Shown here one piece after another: positions 1-10,300 of a DNA stretch of 64,000 nucleotides (positions are counted from its first letter, which is position 1; every line of letters starts with the position of its first letter). The notes under the pieces were generated by a model. The model was not told the origin of the DNA, did no database searches, and saw only the letters and a program-made list of their open reading frames with translations. A program made the position numbers and the translations under genes. The stretch covers positions 33,455,292 to 33,519,291 of the forward strand of contig NC_054753.1 in the NCBI RefSeq assembly GCF_018143015.1. Reading direction: 5' to 3'. The stretch is from Lytechinus variegatus. Its lineage: Eukaryota; Echinodermata; Echinoidea; Temnopleuroida; Toxopneustidae.

Positions 1-389
1 ACAAACAATAAGTGCTGATAAAAGATAATAATAATGACGAAATTAAACGATATAAAAAAGGTCGCAACATTTGGATATGTTGATAAACATATCAAAACGT
101 TTAATCTGTTTACAAGTGATGTCAACATTCATCACTACCCTACATGATCTGCTGGAACTTTCCATTTACCTTGAACAATGACATTATTTACAAACAAACT
201 TGTCATATCTTCTAGCATGAAACCATGGAACTCACTTTCACAAGCTTTATGAAATAAGCCTACAATTCATAGCATAAAACAAAATCCCATTAATAATCAT
301 AACACCCCTAAAATTCAGTATTATTAGGATATTTTGAGGATTACTTATTCTTTCTTATCCCCCCTCTCCTTTCTCCCTCCCTTTATTTC
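1..389. other. AT-rich non-coding stretch
   Basis: I see no convincing coding region, RNA gene or repeat structure here. It lies upstream of a T-rich stretch that resembles a LINE 3' untranslated region. If TRIM copy 1 has the same two-exon layout as copy 2, this stretch is probably intronic or upstream sequence of that gene. Confidence 0.5.
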
Positions 390-909
390 ACTTCTTTTCC
401 CGTCTCTGTTTGTTTTCATTCTATCTACCTGTGCAGCTTTGTTTACTCGGTTTTTTTTGTCATTTTTGTTTTATTGTTTTTGTTATACTTTGTCAGTTCT
501 TGTATAGATTTTGTTATGTCTTGTTCTTGTATAGTTTTTGCCATGCCTTATTCTTGTACCGTTCTACCTGTATTTCTTGTTCTTGTAATGTTTTGTTTCA
601 TGTGTCCCTTTCACTTTCTTGAAATATTATTCAGCCTTGTTCATCGTTTACTTGCTATTGGAGAATATGATAAAAACACTAATAATTTACAAGGATTTAT
701 ATGTAATTTCTACTATAAAGATATGATGATTTGTGTATAAGATAGACTTTGAACTTTGTATATTGTATCAACATGGTTTATTAATTGAAAAAAATCCTTC
801 ATTAATGAGCTGTGCTTTTCAGAAGGTTTCATTTTCATTTCATTACGTTAAATCACAATTAGCTCTACTTCGTAATTTTGTTGAAATTTTGAAATGAAAT
901 AAATTCGTT

Positions 910-984
<75 letters not shown>
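390..984 (+). mobile_element. Probable 3' end of a non-LTR retrotransposon (LINE) with microsatellite tail
   Basis: A T-rich stretch full of TTCTTG/TTTTGT runs leads into GAAATAAATTCG, which looks like a polyadenylation region. A pure TCAA array (911-984) follows directly. Many invertebrate LINEs of the CR1/L2/Jockey/RTE-X kind end in such short tandem repeats, and the tail at 31030-31080 on the opposite strand has the same design. No reverse transcriptase is left, so the family cannot be named. It could instead be ordinary T-rich DNA beside a microsatellite. Confidence 0.35.
911..984. repeat. (TCAA)n microsatellite
   Basis: About 18 uninterrupted copies of the 4-base unit TCAA. Its position right after a LINE-like 3' end suggests it arose as the element's tail. 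Confidence 0.95.
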
Positions 985-985
<1 letters not shown>

Positions 986-2142
986 ATAAAAATGTATTGT
1001 ATCTGACAATTAGCTTTATGTAACGTACCATCATCAATATTGTTAATACTGTTGCATATACATGTAATGCATTCCCCATTATTTTTGTTGAATGTCAGCC
1101 ATTTTTTGCTTTAAAGTTATTGTAACAATGACATGAAATTGTGTAAATATGGGGTTTCTTTTACTGATTATCGCGTGTCATTCTGCAGCATTATGAAAAA
1201 TACGAGACATTTGGCTTCCTCCTGCTCGTACGCACGGGCGTCCGTCGATATAACACATGATATTTTTATGAAAATATGCACCCTTTTTCTTAAAAGTTGA
1301 TGGAGAGGGGGAAAAATTAATCGTATCAAGTCGGGGTATTCAGTAATGAGTACAGGAGAAACTATATTTCACTGATTTTCATGATTCATTCCATTTGATT
1401 AACTCATCTATTCGTGTTTTGGGGCTAATCTTTCCCTTACGCATTGCTTTTTGGCAGAAGTTCTATGGAAAATGCACCTTTTTTCACACAAACTTTGAGA
1501 CACTCTGTATTCATTCCCCCATTGCTCGAGAATGAATAGGCAGTTAACGACGGGGTTAAAGATTTATTGAGGAACGGAATGTATATTTCATGAAAATGAA
1601 AGCCATTTTCCCATTGGATATCTTCAATACGTGTGTTTTACTAGATGAAGTTAGTTGTCGAATAGGCTGTCCTGGCATTTGAGGTCTCTATCGGTGACGT
1701 CACTCAGGATCGTCATGCCTGAACCATCGGCCGGGCAGGGGTCGCAATGGTAGTATGATTTATGGATAATGCACTCGATATATACAATAATCTTGTCCTC
1801 CCGTTCAAATGAATGTGAAACTCATATAATTTTCATCAGAGCATTCAACAGGAGTACTGTAGTACACATTTCTTTGTTATAAGTGAATTAAAGTCCCTCC
1901 AGTGAATTTGATCACACCTATTGCGAAAATGTATCACCCCTACGTTGTAACACAGTCAGCTGTTTGCACTCAGGGTCACTCCGTGACCTGTGTGTGCGTT
2001 CAAGAGTTGTACACGATTTTCTGTCTCATTTAGGCAGAAATCTTTCATAATGAGTTATCTTTTTAAATAGTTTGTTCTTTTCACATTAAAGGAATATTTG
2101 CAGATCTAAATCGTTTTTACTTTTCAAACTTTCATTCCTAAG
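985..2142. other. Non-coding DNA, probably intron of TRIM copy 1
   Basis: There is no long open frame and no recognisable element. The last ~80 bases align by eye with the end of the TRIM copy 2 intron (both have CAGATCTAA followed by a pyrimidine-rich run and AG), so at least this part is intron. No match to the RING/B-box exon of copy 2 is present. Confidence 0.5.
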
Positions 2143-3402
2143 GTGGAAGACCTTGCCCAACGCTGTGCTGACAAGAAAACAGAGCTGGAGAAGAACATTC
2201 AAAACATAGAAATACAACGTCATGAGGTACACACTGCAGTACAGACACTACTAAATGATGTCAGGCAAGCCTACAGCATCAAGGCCAAGGAGCTGGAAGA
2301 AAATCTTCGAAATCTCACCGAGCAAATAAATGCCTTAGAGTGTAGTTTTGATGACGACCTCAACGTCTTGAAGTCAAAAGATCGACAGAGGATCAAGAGT
2401 ATTTGTAGTTCAATTACTTTGGTAGATAATGACAGACTGGGTCATCTTGAGACAGGCACTCTATCTGCTCATATCCTGCTCTGTGAGGAGCTGGATGCCA
2501 TGCTGAAGGAGGCTACCGATCACACTTCTGCGTCAGCAATTACAAAGAAAGCAAAGGGGAAGAGGTTCAAGCCAGCAGATAATACTCGTCTTGACCTCGG
2601 GAGCATCGCCGAATCAGATCCTAAGATGCGAGTCATCCAGTATGTAAATCTACGGTCATATGTTTACGGAATGGCACGGTACTCACATGACAGTGTGGGC
2701 ATCGGATATGGGGGGAGCGCACAAGGTATTGATATCATTGATTCAAATGGTGGTAAACAGCGGTATAGTAACATACCCAATGACAGGAAATATAAGGATC
2801 TTGTCTATCAACAAGACGGATCTTTATGCGTATTGCTATACGGTACTAAAGAAGCATACATATACTCCCCCCTTGGCTCCAAGAAGGCAACAATCCACAT
2901 GGGAGTCTGTACTTATGATATCAATGTTAACAGAAGTCAAGCAGATGAAATCATCATTACTAACTGTGACAAGCAAGATATCTATGACCCGACAGGATCC
3001 ACTCTTAAACACACTGTTCAAACAAAGCACAGGACATATCAGGCATCAACCACCAGGACGGGTTTGATCGTCACGAGTTCATGTTCTGCCAATCCAAGCG
3101 TGTTGACGGTCTATGACAGGGATGGGAATGCTGGTGAGTCTCTACAAGCTCCAGAGGATGTCTGCCTGTATGCTACCGTGGATGAGCAGGACAGGGTGTA
3201 TGTAGCGAGTGTTGATGTGGATAATAGTAGCGTCGTGATCAGGCTCTATGATCTTGATGGTCTGAACCTGAAGGAAAGAGTTGAGTTCCAAGCACTTAAC
3301 ATGACATTGGAGAGTTATTGGTGTTACTTGGTTTCCCTCTCCCCAGGCATGCTCGCCTTTGCTTGTTGGGATAAGTTATATTTCATCAAGGTATCACTGT
3401 AA
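2143..3402 (+). CDS. TRIM copy 1, terminal exon: coiled coil plus beta-propeller-like domain
   Basis: This exon encodes the C-terminal 419 residues of a TRIM-family protein, which would act as an E3 ubiquitin ligase if joined to a RING exon. It starts right after a splice acceptor (CTAAG at 2138-2142) with GTG for valine, not with a true start codon. The matching exon of TRIM copy 2 starts at the same residue and phase. Residues 1 to about 100 are charged, heptad-like sequence (DKKTELEKNIQNIEIQ, AKELEENLRNLTEQ) fitting the TRIM coiled coil. Residues about 165-419 contain repeated strand motifs (AYIYSPLGS, IYDPTGS, VTVYDRDGN-like, RVYVASVD, YFIKVSL) fitting NHL/WD-type propeller blades. It ends in TAA at the same place as copy 2. 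The RING/B-box exon is not in the 2.1 kb upstream, so the gene is incomplete in this window and may or may not be functional. The coiled coil is almost identical to copy 2, while the propeller is clearly divergent. Confidence 0.8.
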   Translation: MEDLAQRCADKKTELEKNIQNIEIQRHEVHTAVQTLLNDVRQAYSIKAKELEENLRNLTEQINALECSFDDDLNVLKSKDRQRIKSICSSITLVDNDRLGHLETGTLSAHILLCEELDAMLKEATDHTSASAITKKAKGKRFKPADNTRLDLGSIAESDPKMRVIQYVNLRSYVYGMARYSHDSVGIGYGGSAQGIDIIDSNGGKQRYSNIPNDRKYKDLVYQQDGSLCVLLYGTKEAYIYSPLGSKKATIHMGVCTYDINVNRSQADEIIITNCDKQDIYDPTGSTLKHTVQTKHRTYQASTTRTGLIVTSSCSANPSVLTVYDRDGNAGESLQAPEDVCLYATVDEQDRVYVASVDVDNSSVVIRLYDLDGLNLKERVEFQALNMTLESYWCYLVSLSPGMLAFACWDKLYFIKVSL

Positions 3403-3873
3403 TCCACGTTATATCACACCATGTAGTATTGAAACTGACGTGCTTTCACCCTGCTACAATACAAATCTACTTACATGTGTCGATATTCAATACTACATGT
3501 ATATTACTTACCAAGTAATATCTACATCCAATGACAAAATCAGTTAATGTGATATCTTAGATACGATACAATTTAATTCGTAGAAAATATTTTTATTGGA
3601 AAAAAGAACATGTGTCGCAGTAAGAAGCTGGATAAACATGGAAATTTTAGAATTTAATTCGACAATATTCGAATGATACTAATGATAAATAAAATGAATC
3701 AATTAATGAAGTATAGCAATTATACGTTATTTTGTAACAATTTCCGAGTATTGAATATACTATTTAGTCCGCAACAATCATAGGCCTATCATATCGCTGT
3801 AATTATAGAGTGATAGCAAAATGACTAACTTAAAAACAAGTCAGTATTTATTGAAAATACCACTAAATTAAAA
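3045..3873 (+). repeat. 829-bp tandem unit, copy A (3' end of TRIM copy 1 and its flank)
   Basis: The stretch starting ATCAACCACCAGGACGGG recurs at 3874 and at 13922. The distance A to B is 829 bases. Unit B, with the inserted LTR element and its 4-base target duplication removed, is also 829 bases. Copy A includes the last ~119 codons of the genuine exon plus ~470 bases of 3' flank with an AATAAA at 3688-3693. Confidence 0.9.
3688..3693 (+). promoter_or_regulatory. Candidate polyadenylation signal of TRIM copy 1
   Basis: AATAAA lies 285 bases after the stop codon in the 3' flank. It is the first canonical signal I see, but the motif is common in AT-rich DNA. The same hexamer recurs in units B and C. 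Confidence 0.35.
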
Positions 3874-4508
3874 ATCAACCACCAGGACGGGTTTGATCGT
3901 CACGAGTTCATGTTCTGCCAATCCAAGGGTGGTGACGGTCTATGACAGGGATGGGAATGCTGGTGAGTTTCTACAAGCTCCAGAGGATGTCTACCTGTAT
4001 GCTACCGTGGATGAGCAGGACAGGGTGTATGTAGCGAGTGTTGATTGGGAGAATAGGAAGGTGGTGATTAGGCTCTATGATGTTAATGGTCTGAACCTGA
4101 AGGAAACAGTTGAGTTCCAAGCACTTAACATGACATTGGAGAGTTATTGGTGTTACTTGGTTTCCCTCTCCCCAGGCATGCTCGTCTTTGCTTGTTGGGA
4201 TAAGTTATATTTCATCAAGGTATCACTGTAATCCACGTTATATCACACCATGTAGTATTGAAACTGACGTGCTTTCAGCCTGCTACAATACAAATCTACT
4301 TACACGTGTCGATATTCAATACTACATGTATATTACTTACCAAGTAATATCTACATCCAATGACAAAATCAGTTAATGTGATATTTTAGATACGATACAA
4401 TTTAATTCGTAGAAAATATATTTATTGGAAAAAAGAACATGTGTCGCAGTAAGAAGCTGGATAAACATGGAAATTTTAGAATTTAATTCGACAATATTCG
4501 AATGATAC
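3874..4508 (+). repeat. 829-bp tandem unit, copy B, left part
   Basis: Second copy of the tandem unit, cut at 4508 by the LTR retrotransposon. The remaining 194 bases continue at 13728-13921, beyond the other LTR. Confidence 0.9.
3880..4231 (+). pseudogene. TRIM propeller fragment B (C-terminal cassette)
   Basis: An open frame encodes the last ~115 residues of the TRIM propeller, from the T-S-S-C motif to the conserved YFIKVSL end and the same TAA stop. It has no start codon of its own in the conserved region and no RING, B-box or coiled coil, so it looks like a partial tandem copy and not a gene. Compared with the corresponding part of copy 1 I count 12 amino-acid changes and only 2 silent codon differences. 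The changed positions cluster in one blade (VDVDNSS becomes VDWENRK). It could be a passive pseudo-exon, an alternative last exon (there is an AG before GACGGG but no good pyrimidine tract), or a sequence donor for gene conversion. Confidence 0.75.
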
Positions 4509-5059
4509 TGTAGGGTGGCTATTCGAGTTAGAATACTTAGGGTTCACTACACAGGTGTATATAAATTCCACAGAGAAGTTTTCTTTATTCAAAGCTAGGG
4601 TCCAACTCCCCGAGAGCACATGGCCCACTTTATTTCTGCTGCCTTTCCAAAAACTATATCATCCAATTCACATAAACATCAACCAATCAAAAGGTAGTGT
4701 GTCCTCTGGGTGGACACACTCTATCTATAACACATGAAACATAGGATAGATCAGATAACCAATCAGGAAGTAGTGCATGCAACATAAAAGAAATCAATAG
4801 CCAATCAGCAAGAGGTGTGTATAGTGCATCAATGTGTGTGTAACCGAACATACAGAGAATCAATGAACTGAAGCACATAATCCAGGTCAACTCCATGTCT
4901 GGCTAAACAATGAAGTGATATTTACAAACACTGAGCAAAGGTATTGAATTGCATCTCACATTCCAACTTGTTTATAGAAAGTTCTCTGACCTATAGTATA
5001 CTGAAATGAATCTAACCTGTACATGAAAGTTCTCTGATCTATGGAAATAAGGCTCTACA
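4509..5059 (-). repeat. 3' LTR of the Gypsy-type element
   Basis: 551 bp, matching 13173-13723 base for base as far as I can read. On the minus strand it starts TGTAGAGCC and ends CCCTACA. It follows the purine-rich tract at 5064-5073. Confidence 0.93.
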
Positions 5060-5063
5060 TAAT

Positions 5064-5073
5064 ACTCCCTCCT
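5064..5073 (-). other. Polypurine tract
   Basis: On the minus strand the sequence AGGAGGGAGT lies four bases before the 3' LTR, where plus-strand DNA synthesis is primed in LTR retrotransposons. Confidence 0.6.
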
Positions 5074-7310
5074 ACAGTAAAAATGTCCTCATTTTTTTTG
5101 TTTTAGATTGAGATGTATCTTCCAATTTCTTTTTCCTTTTGTTTTTATCTAACCAACTTTTTCAAACCAAAATCAGTCCTGCATTATTGTTAAACATCAT
5201 ACAGTTTACACCAGACAAATTTATCCTTCTTTGATATCTACAAAATACATGTATTTTTTTTTAAAATATACTGTGGAAAGGCTCTTGTAAAAACCAAAAA
5301 AAAAAAATACAACTTTGCAAAAATAGTTATGTATTTTCATTTAAATCATGAAAAATAACTGTAAACTAAAATATCAATAAATATTGACCTCTCCAACTCA
5401 ACATTATATCAGTTAGCCTTTATCTGAAACCAGAAATGAATGATTTTTCATCTCCACTGGATATATGTACATGTAAGTATATCAAATTGAAAGGCATAAA
5501 ATCCTTGTTTTCAACATCAGCTGAATTATAGAAAAAAATCCAAGTTGTCAAACTTAAAACAATACTTCCACAGCCTAAAAAAACAACAACATGAATATCA
5601 AAATCTCAAACACATCATCTCTGTACTAAATCAATTTTTCAAAGAGAAGAAAAAAAAAATATTTCCTTTGTTTCCCATATTGTCCTCTGTAAACACCGTT
5701 TGTTTTTTCTTTTAACTTATAAGCTGTGTACATTTACAGTGAACTACTTTTTTTCCTCTCTTTTTTTTTTGAAACACATCTTCTTTCAAGCTATATGCTG
5801 TGTACAGTATATGTATTATTTACTCTTGAAACATAACTTTCAGTGTTATCACCTTTCTCTATTCAAACACTGTCCTAAAACTCTGTCCTGCAAGGATTGC
5901 AAAACAATACTAAACATTACTTGTTTGCCATTTTCTATACCATGACAACTTCACCTGTCCAAAGTTATACCATGTCATTGAGTTTGGAATAGTAAAAGAA
6001 AACACGAACAAAGCTATACCATTGTAAATGTTCAATGCGTTGCAAATTACACGTTGGAAGATCAGTATAATTCAAAATTAAACCGCTACACCAAGTGTCT
6101 AAAGAAAGTTTTCAGTTTACTTTTACTTCTTGACAAAAAATAAATAAATAATGAGCGTACTAGCAATTAAATCATCCATTAAAAGTATGCCTTCTCTTTA
6201 TATCCAATGCATGGCATAAATTCATGTATGTTTTGTCCTAGTCCTATCAAAAATAGGCATAATTTTACAAAAATATACCAATATGGAATTTTTTTTTTTT
6301 TTTGAGTAAGTAGCATTAAGCATGTCATATACAAACCACATGTGACATTTACATTAAACATATATACTGCACAAATAATGTAAATCATGTTTTTTTTTTT
6401 CTAAATACCAACTATCCTAGTAGGAAGAGCAGAGCGAAGGTGCTCAACCTGAGATCGAACCCGGGATTATTCTGCCCGAACGTCGTGGTTCGTCTCTCTC
6501 TCGAGAAAAAAAAACCATGCAAAGAAAGAAGATTTGATCATTGCTGATTGAAAAAAAAACTATCTGATCTGTAGAGCGAGGGTACAGACCAGCAGTAGAT
6601 AGCCTCAGGATTATTCTGCCTGAACGTTGTGGCTATCACTGTATAATTGTATTACCTATCGTGGCTGAATCCTTCAAATTCTCGAAGTTTGATGTTCCAG
6701 AGTTAAAATTCCTTGTATTTGAATGTAATCCTCAAAGTGAAAACAAATATTTCCAAAAAGATATGATCCTGAGTTCAAACTTAAAGACTTCCTCGAAGCG
6801 AAGACAAATATTTCCAAAAAGATGTGATCCAGAGTTCAAACTTGAAGGATGTATGAAACAAAATTTAAAGTCTGACGGTCATCAATCTCTGACTCGTTGG
6901 AGTTCTTTCATATAACGAAATATGTGATTCATCTAGCACATGACGAATGACCATGACCATTATGAATAAACAATAATAAAGCAAACAAAATTTTATAATG
7001 CATGCATTTCAACTGAGTTCATGCATCCAATGGTATGTCTTGATACACTTAAAACTGAGTTCATGCATCTGTTTGGTCATGTGTGGATAAATAAGTTCAC
7101 GTATTCCATTCATTGTATGCATATTAAAGTTCAATCTCTGTTAATCCAGCATACTATGTCAGTCACGTAGTAATATCCAGCGAAATGAAGTTATCTGTAG
7201 ACAGTAGTTGTAATATAGTTCCAATATTATTCACAGTACTATCCATATCTCAGTTCTTTTTAAGATGATGAGTCAAATACACTTCCAAATGATTAATGTT
7301 TTACCGGTAC
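5074..7310 (-). other. Non-coding 3' region of the LTR element
   Basis: Between the end of pol and the polypurine tract there is no substantial open frame on either strand. It contains long A/T runs (5250-6400), two related short segments around ATTATTCTGCC (6465 and 6605), and a direct repeat of about 65 bases at roughly 6720-6850 (both copies contain AAATATTTCCAAAAAGAT). I see no envelope-like or other accessory gene. Confidence 0.6.
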
Positions 7311-10300
7311 TCACGAAGTATCATATTCCTTTAATCTCCTAGGTGGTATTAATAAACGTACACTTCGCGATCGTCGTGGAGGTTGCTCAACATTTGCCTG
7401 ACATGGCAGCATTGGCAGTTGTTCTCCATCCTCTTGGGGGAAGGGGATGGGTATCGGGTACCTCTCGGCTGCCTGGGGGGCTGGCATTGGTAATTGCCCC
7501 TGGTTCACCTGGGGGGCTGGCATTGGTAAGTGCCCCTGGTCCACCTGGGGGGCTGGCATTGGTAAGTGCCCCTGGTCCACCTGGTGGGGTGGAATTGGTA
7601 GTCGACCCTCATCTGCCTGGCGGGGTGGAATTGGTAGTTGACCCTCGTCTGCCTGGCGGGGTGGAATTGGTGGTATTTGTGGTTGCCACCAAATATCAAA
7701 AGAGTCTGCAGGCCTATTGAAGGAGGATGTAGACCTGTTAAGGGAGGAAAATGGTATATTGAAGGAGGGAGTAGGTGTATTGAAGGAGGAAGTAGGTTTA
7801 CCGAAGGAGGAAGTAGGAGTTCCCATCCTTGACCTAAAAGGCTTCAAACGATTGTGGTGTACAATCTTTACATCTCCGTTCCTAGAAATCTTGTAGTTCA
7901 GTCCCTCAGTACATGATGATAGAACTTTATATGGTCCCTTCCAATTCGGCTCTAGCTTGTTCCGCACGTTCACCGGATCATGTAACCAAACCAGATCACC
8001 TGTGGAATAAGTGATAGTCCTATTTCTCTTGTCATAATGTTCCTGTTGGGCTACCTGTGCTTTCCTTGTATGCTCCTTCACAAATCTAAAGGCTGTAGAC
8101 AGACGTTTATTCAGTGAATCTGTGTAACCTTCTGGAGTCGAAGTAGGATGTGAGGTAGCTGCTGGCGTTGGGAAGTTGACGTTGGCTGGAGTCCTAGCCT
8201 CTCGTCCATGCATTATGAAGTAGGGTGATAACCCAGTGGTAGAATGTACACTAGCGTCATATGCCAATTGAAGTTGGTGTAAATGGCTATCCCAGTCTCC
8301 ACCTTGGTCTGCAATGTACTTGGCTAGTTGATCTTTCAGGACTCTATTGGCTCTCTCCACAAGACCGGCACCTTGAGGGTGGTATGGGGAGGACCTTGTC
8401 TTCTCTATTCCCAGATTTTTACATAATTCTTGCAAAAGTTTGGATTCAAACTGCCTTCCTTGGTCTGTGTGCAGGCTTTCAGGCACTCCATGTTCTTGGA
8501 TGTAATCTTCACAAATGTGCCTGGCCACTGTCTGTGCTGTCTGGTCTTTCATCGCATACAAATTCAAGTATTTGCTAAAATGATCCACTACCACCAGCAG
8601 ATATTTATATCCGTTCCTAGATCTTGGAAGTTCAGCTATGTCAGCAAACACTTTCTCCAGAGGACGTGTAGTGGTAATAGTCATTAACTTTGCTCTGTAT
8701 GGTGGATTAGGAAGGCGAAAAGATTCACATGCCTTACAGGTGTTACAATAATCCACTATATCCTTATGCATATAAGGCCAGTAAAATGACAAATGAGCTC
8801 TCTGCAATGTACGTTGTGCACCAAAATGACCAGATGAAGGGTGACCATGCAAATTATGTAGAACTCTCTGTAATAAGGATTTTGGGATTACAGTTTGGTA
8901 AGTGTATATCTCTCTAGGCTTGTCATAGGTCTTCCTACATAAAATGCCTTGCCTAATTACAAGACGAGGGAGCTGCCAAAGTAGTCGTCGCATACGAGCA
9001 GATTGTTGGCGACGTTCTTTCCAAGTAGGGTGATATCCATCTTTGACATACTCCATAACCTTAGAGATGTCTTCGTCTAACCGTTGGTGTTGAAGTAGGT
9101 CGTGGTCAGAAATCAAATCACTATGTGATCTCTTCTCGACGTTAGGAAGATTGTTTGCCTGAGTTTCATCACATCTAACCGATGTAGGTTGAGTTTCATC
9201 ACATTTAACTGGTGTAGGTTGAATGTATGTAGTTTGAGTACCAGTAGTAGATGACGGTGATGAAAGAGGCTGGTGAAACGTCTGAGTACCAGTAGTACAT
9301 GAAGGTAATGAAGAAGGCTGGTGAAACGTCTGAGTACTAGTAGTCTTGGATGTCGAGGGAGGATGAATATTTAGATCAACCTTCTCCTTGGGTGTTTTCG
9401 TCACCGCATTGCACTCAACAGATTCCTGTTTCGTGTCGTTTCTTTGACCATCCAAGCGTCTTGACATAGCATCTGCATTCTGATGAGAACGACCACGTCT
9501 ATGTCTTATGTCAAATGAGTAGGCATTCATCTCAACAATCCAACGAGCTCTTCTTCCTGTTGCATCATCCTGAATGGGGACTTTCCTATAACCCAAAAGA
9601 GGTTGGTGGTCTGTCACAATATCAAAGTGTTGACCTCGGAGATAGTGCCTAAAATGTCGAATAGCACATACTATCGCCCACAATTCGCGGTCATATGTAG
9701 ACCACTTCTGCTGGGGTCTTGTCAGCATCTGACTGAAGTAGGCTATGACTCTCTCCTTTCCTTGCTGTACTTGTGAGAGGACAGCCCCAACTGCATCAAG
9801 TGAAGCATCTGTAGATAGGATGAAACCATGATTAAAATCAGGATATGCTAGAAGAGGGGGACTAGTCAAAGCAGTTTTTAAGTGACTGAAAGCAGCGTCA
9901 CACTCTGTGGTCCAGATGAAGGGTGTGCCCTTGTGAGTAAGCCTAGTCATTGGAGATGCAATCTGTGAAAATCCAGGTATAAAGCGTCTGTAGAAAGAGG
10001 CTAAGCCCAAGAATGATCTAACATCAGTGGCAGTCCTTGGTTGTGGCCATCTAGTCACTTTCTCTGTATTACTAGGATCAGGGAGGACACCTTCCGAGCT
10101 GATTACATATCCAAGATATGTAACTTTCCTCTTGAAGAAGTGACATTTTGACGGTTTGAGTGTTAGTCCAGCATCACGAAAGCGATCGAACACTTCTTTT
10201 AGATTGCGTAGGTGATGATTAAAGTCTCTTCCCACAACAAGATATACAAGACATGTGGACCAATGTAAGCCGTGAAGAACAATCTCCATTAAACGTTGAA

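Noticed and set aside
2143-3402. Complete single-exon gene starting at GTG 2143
   Set aside because: The GTG directly follows a splice acceptor and aligns with the second exon of TRIM copy 2. It is valine, not a start.
7343-7720. Plus-strand glycine/proline-rich frame
   Set aside because: It is antisense to the proline-rich repeats at the end of pol and exists because the minisatellite lacks stops in several frames.
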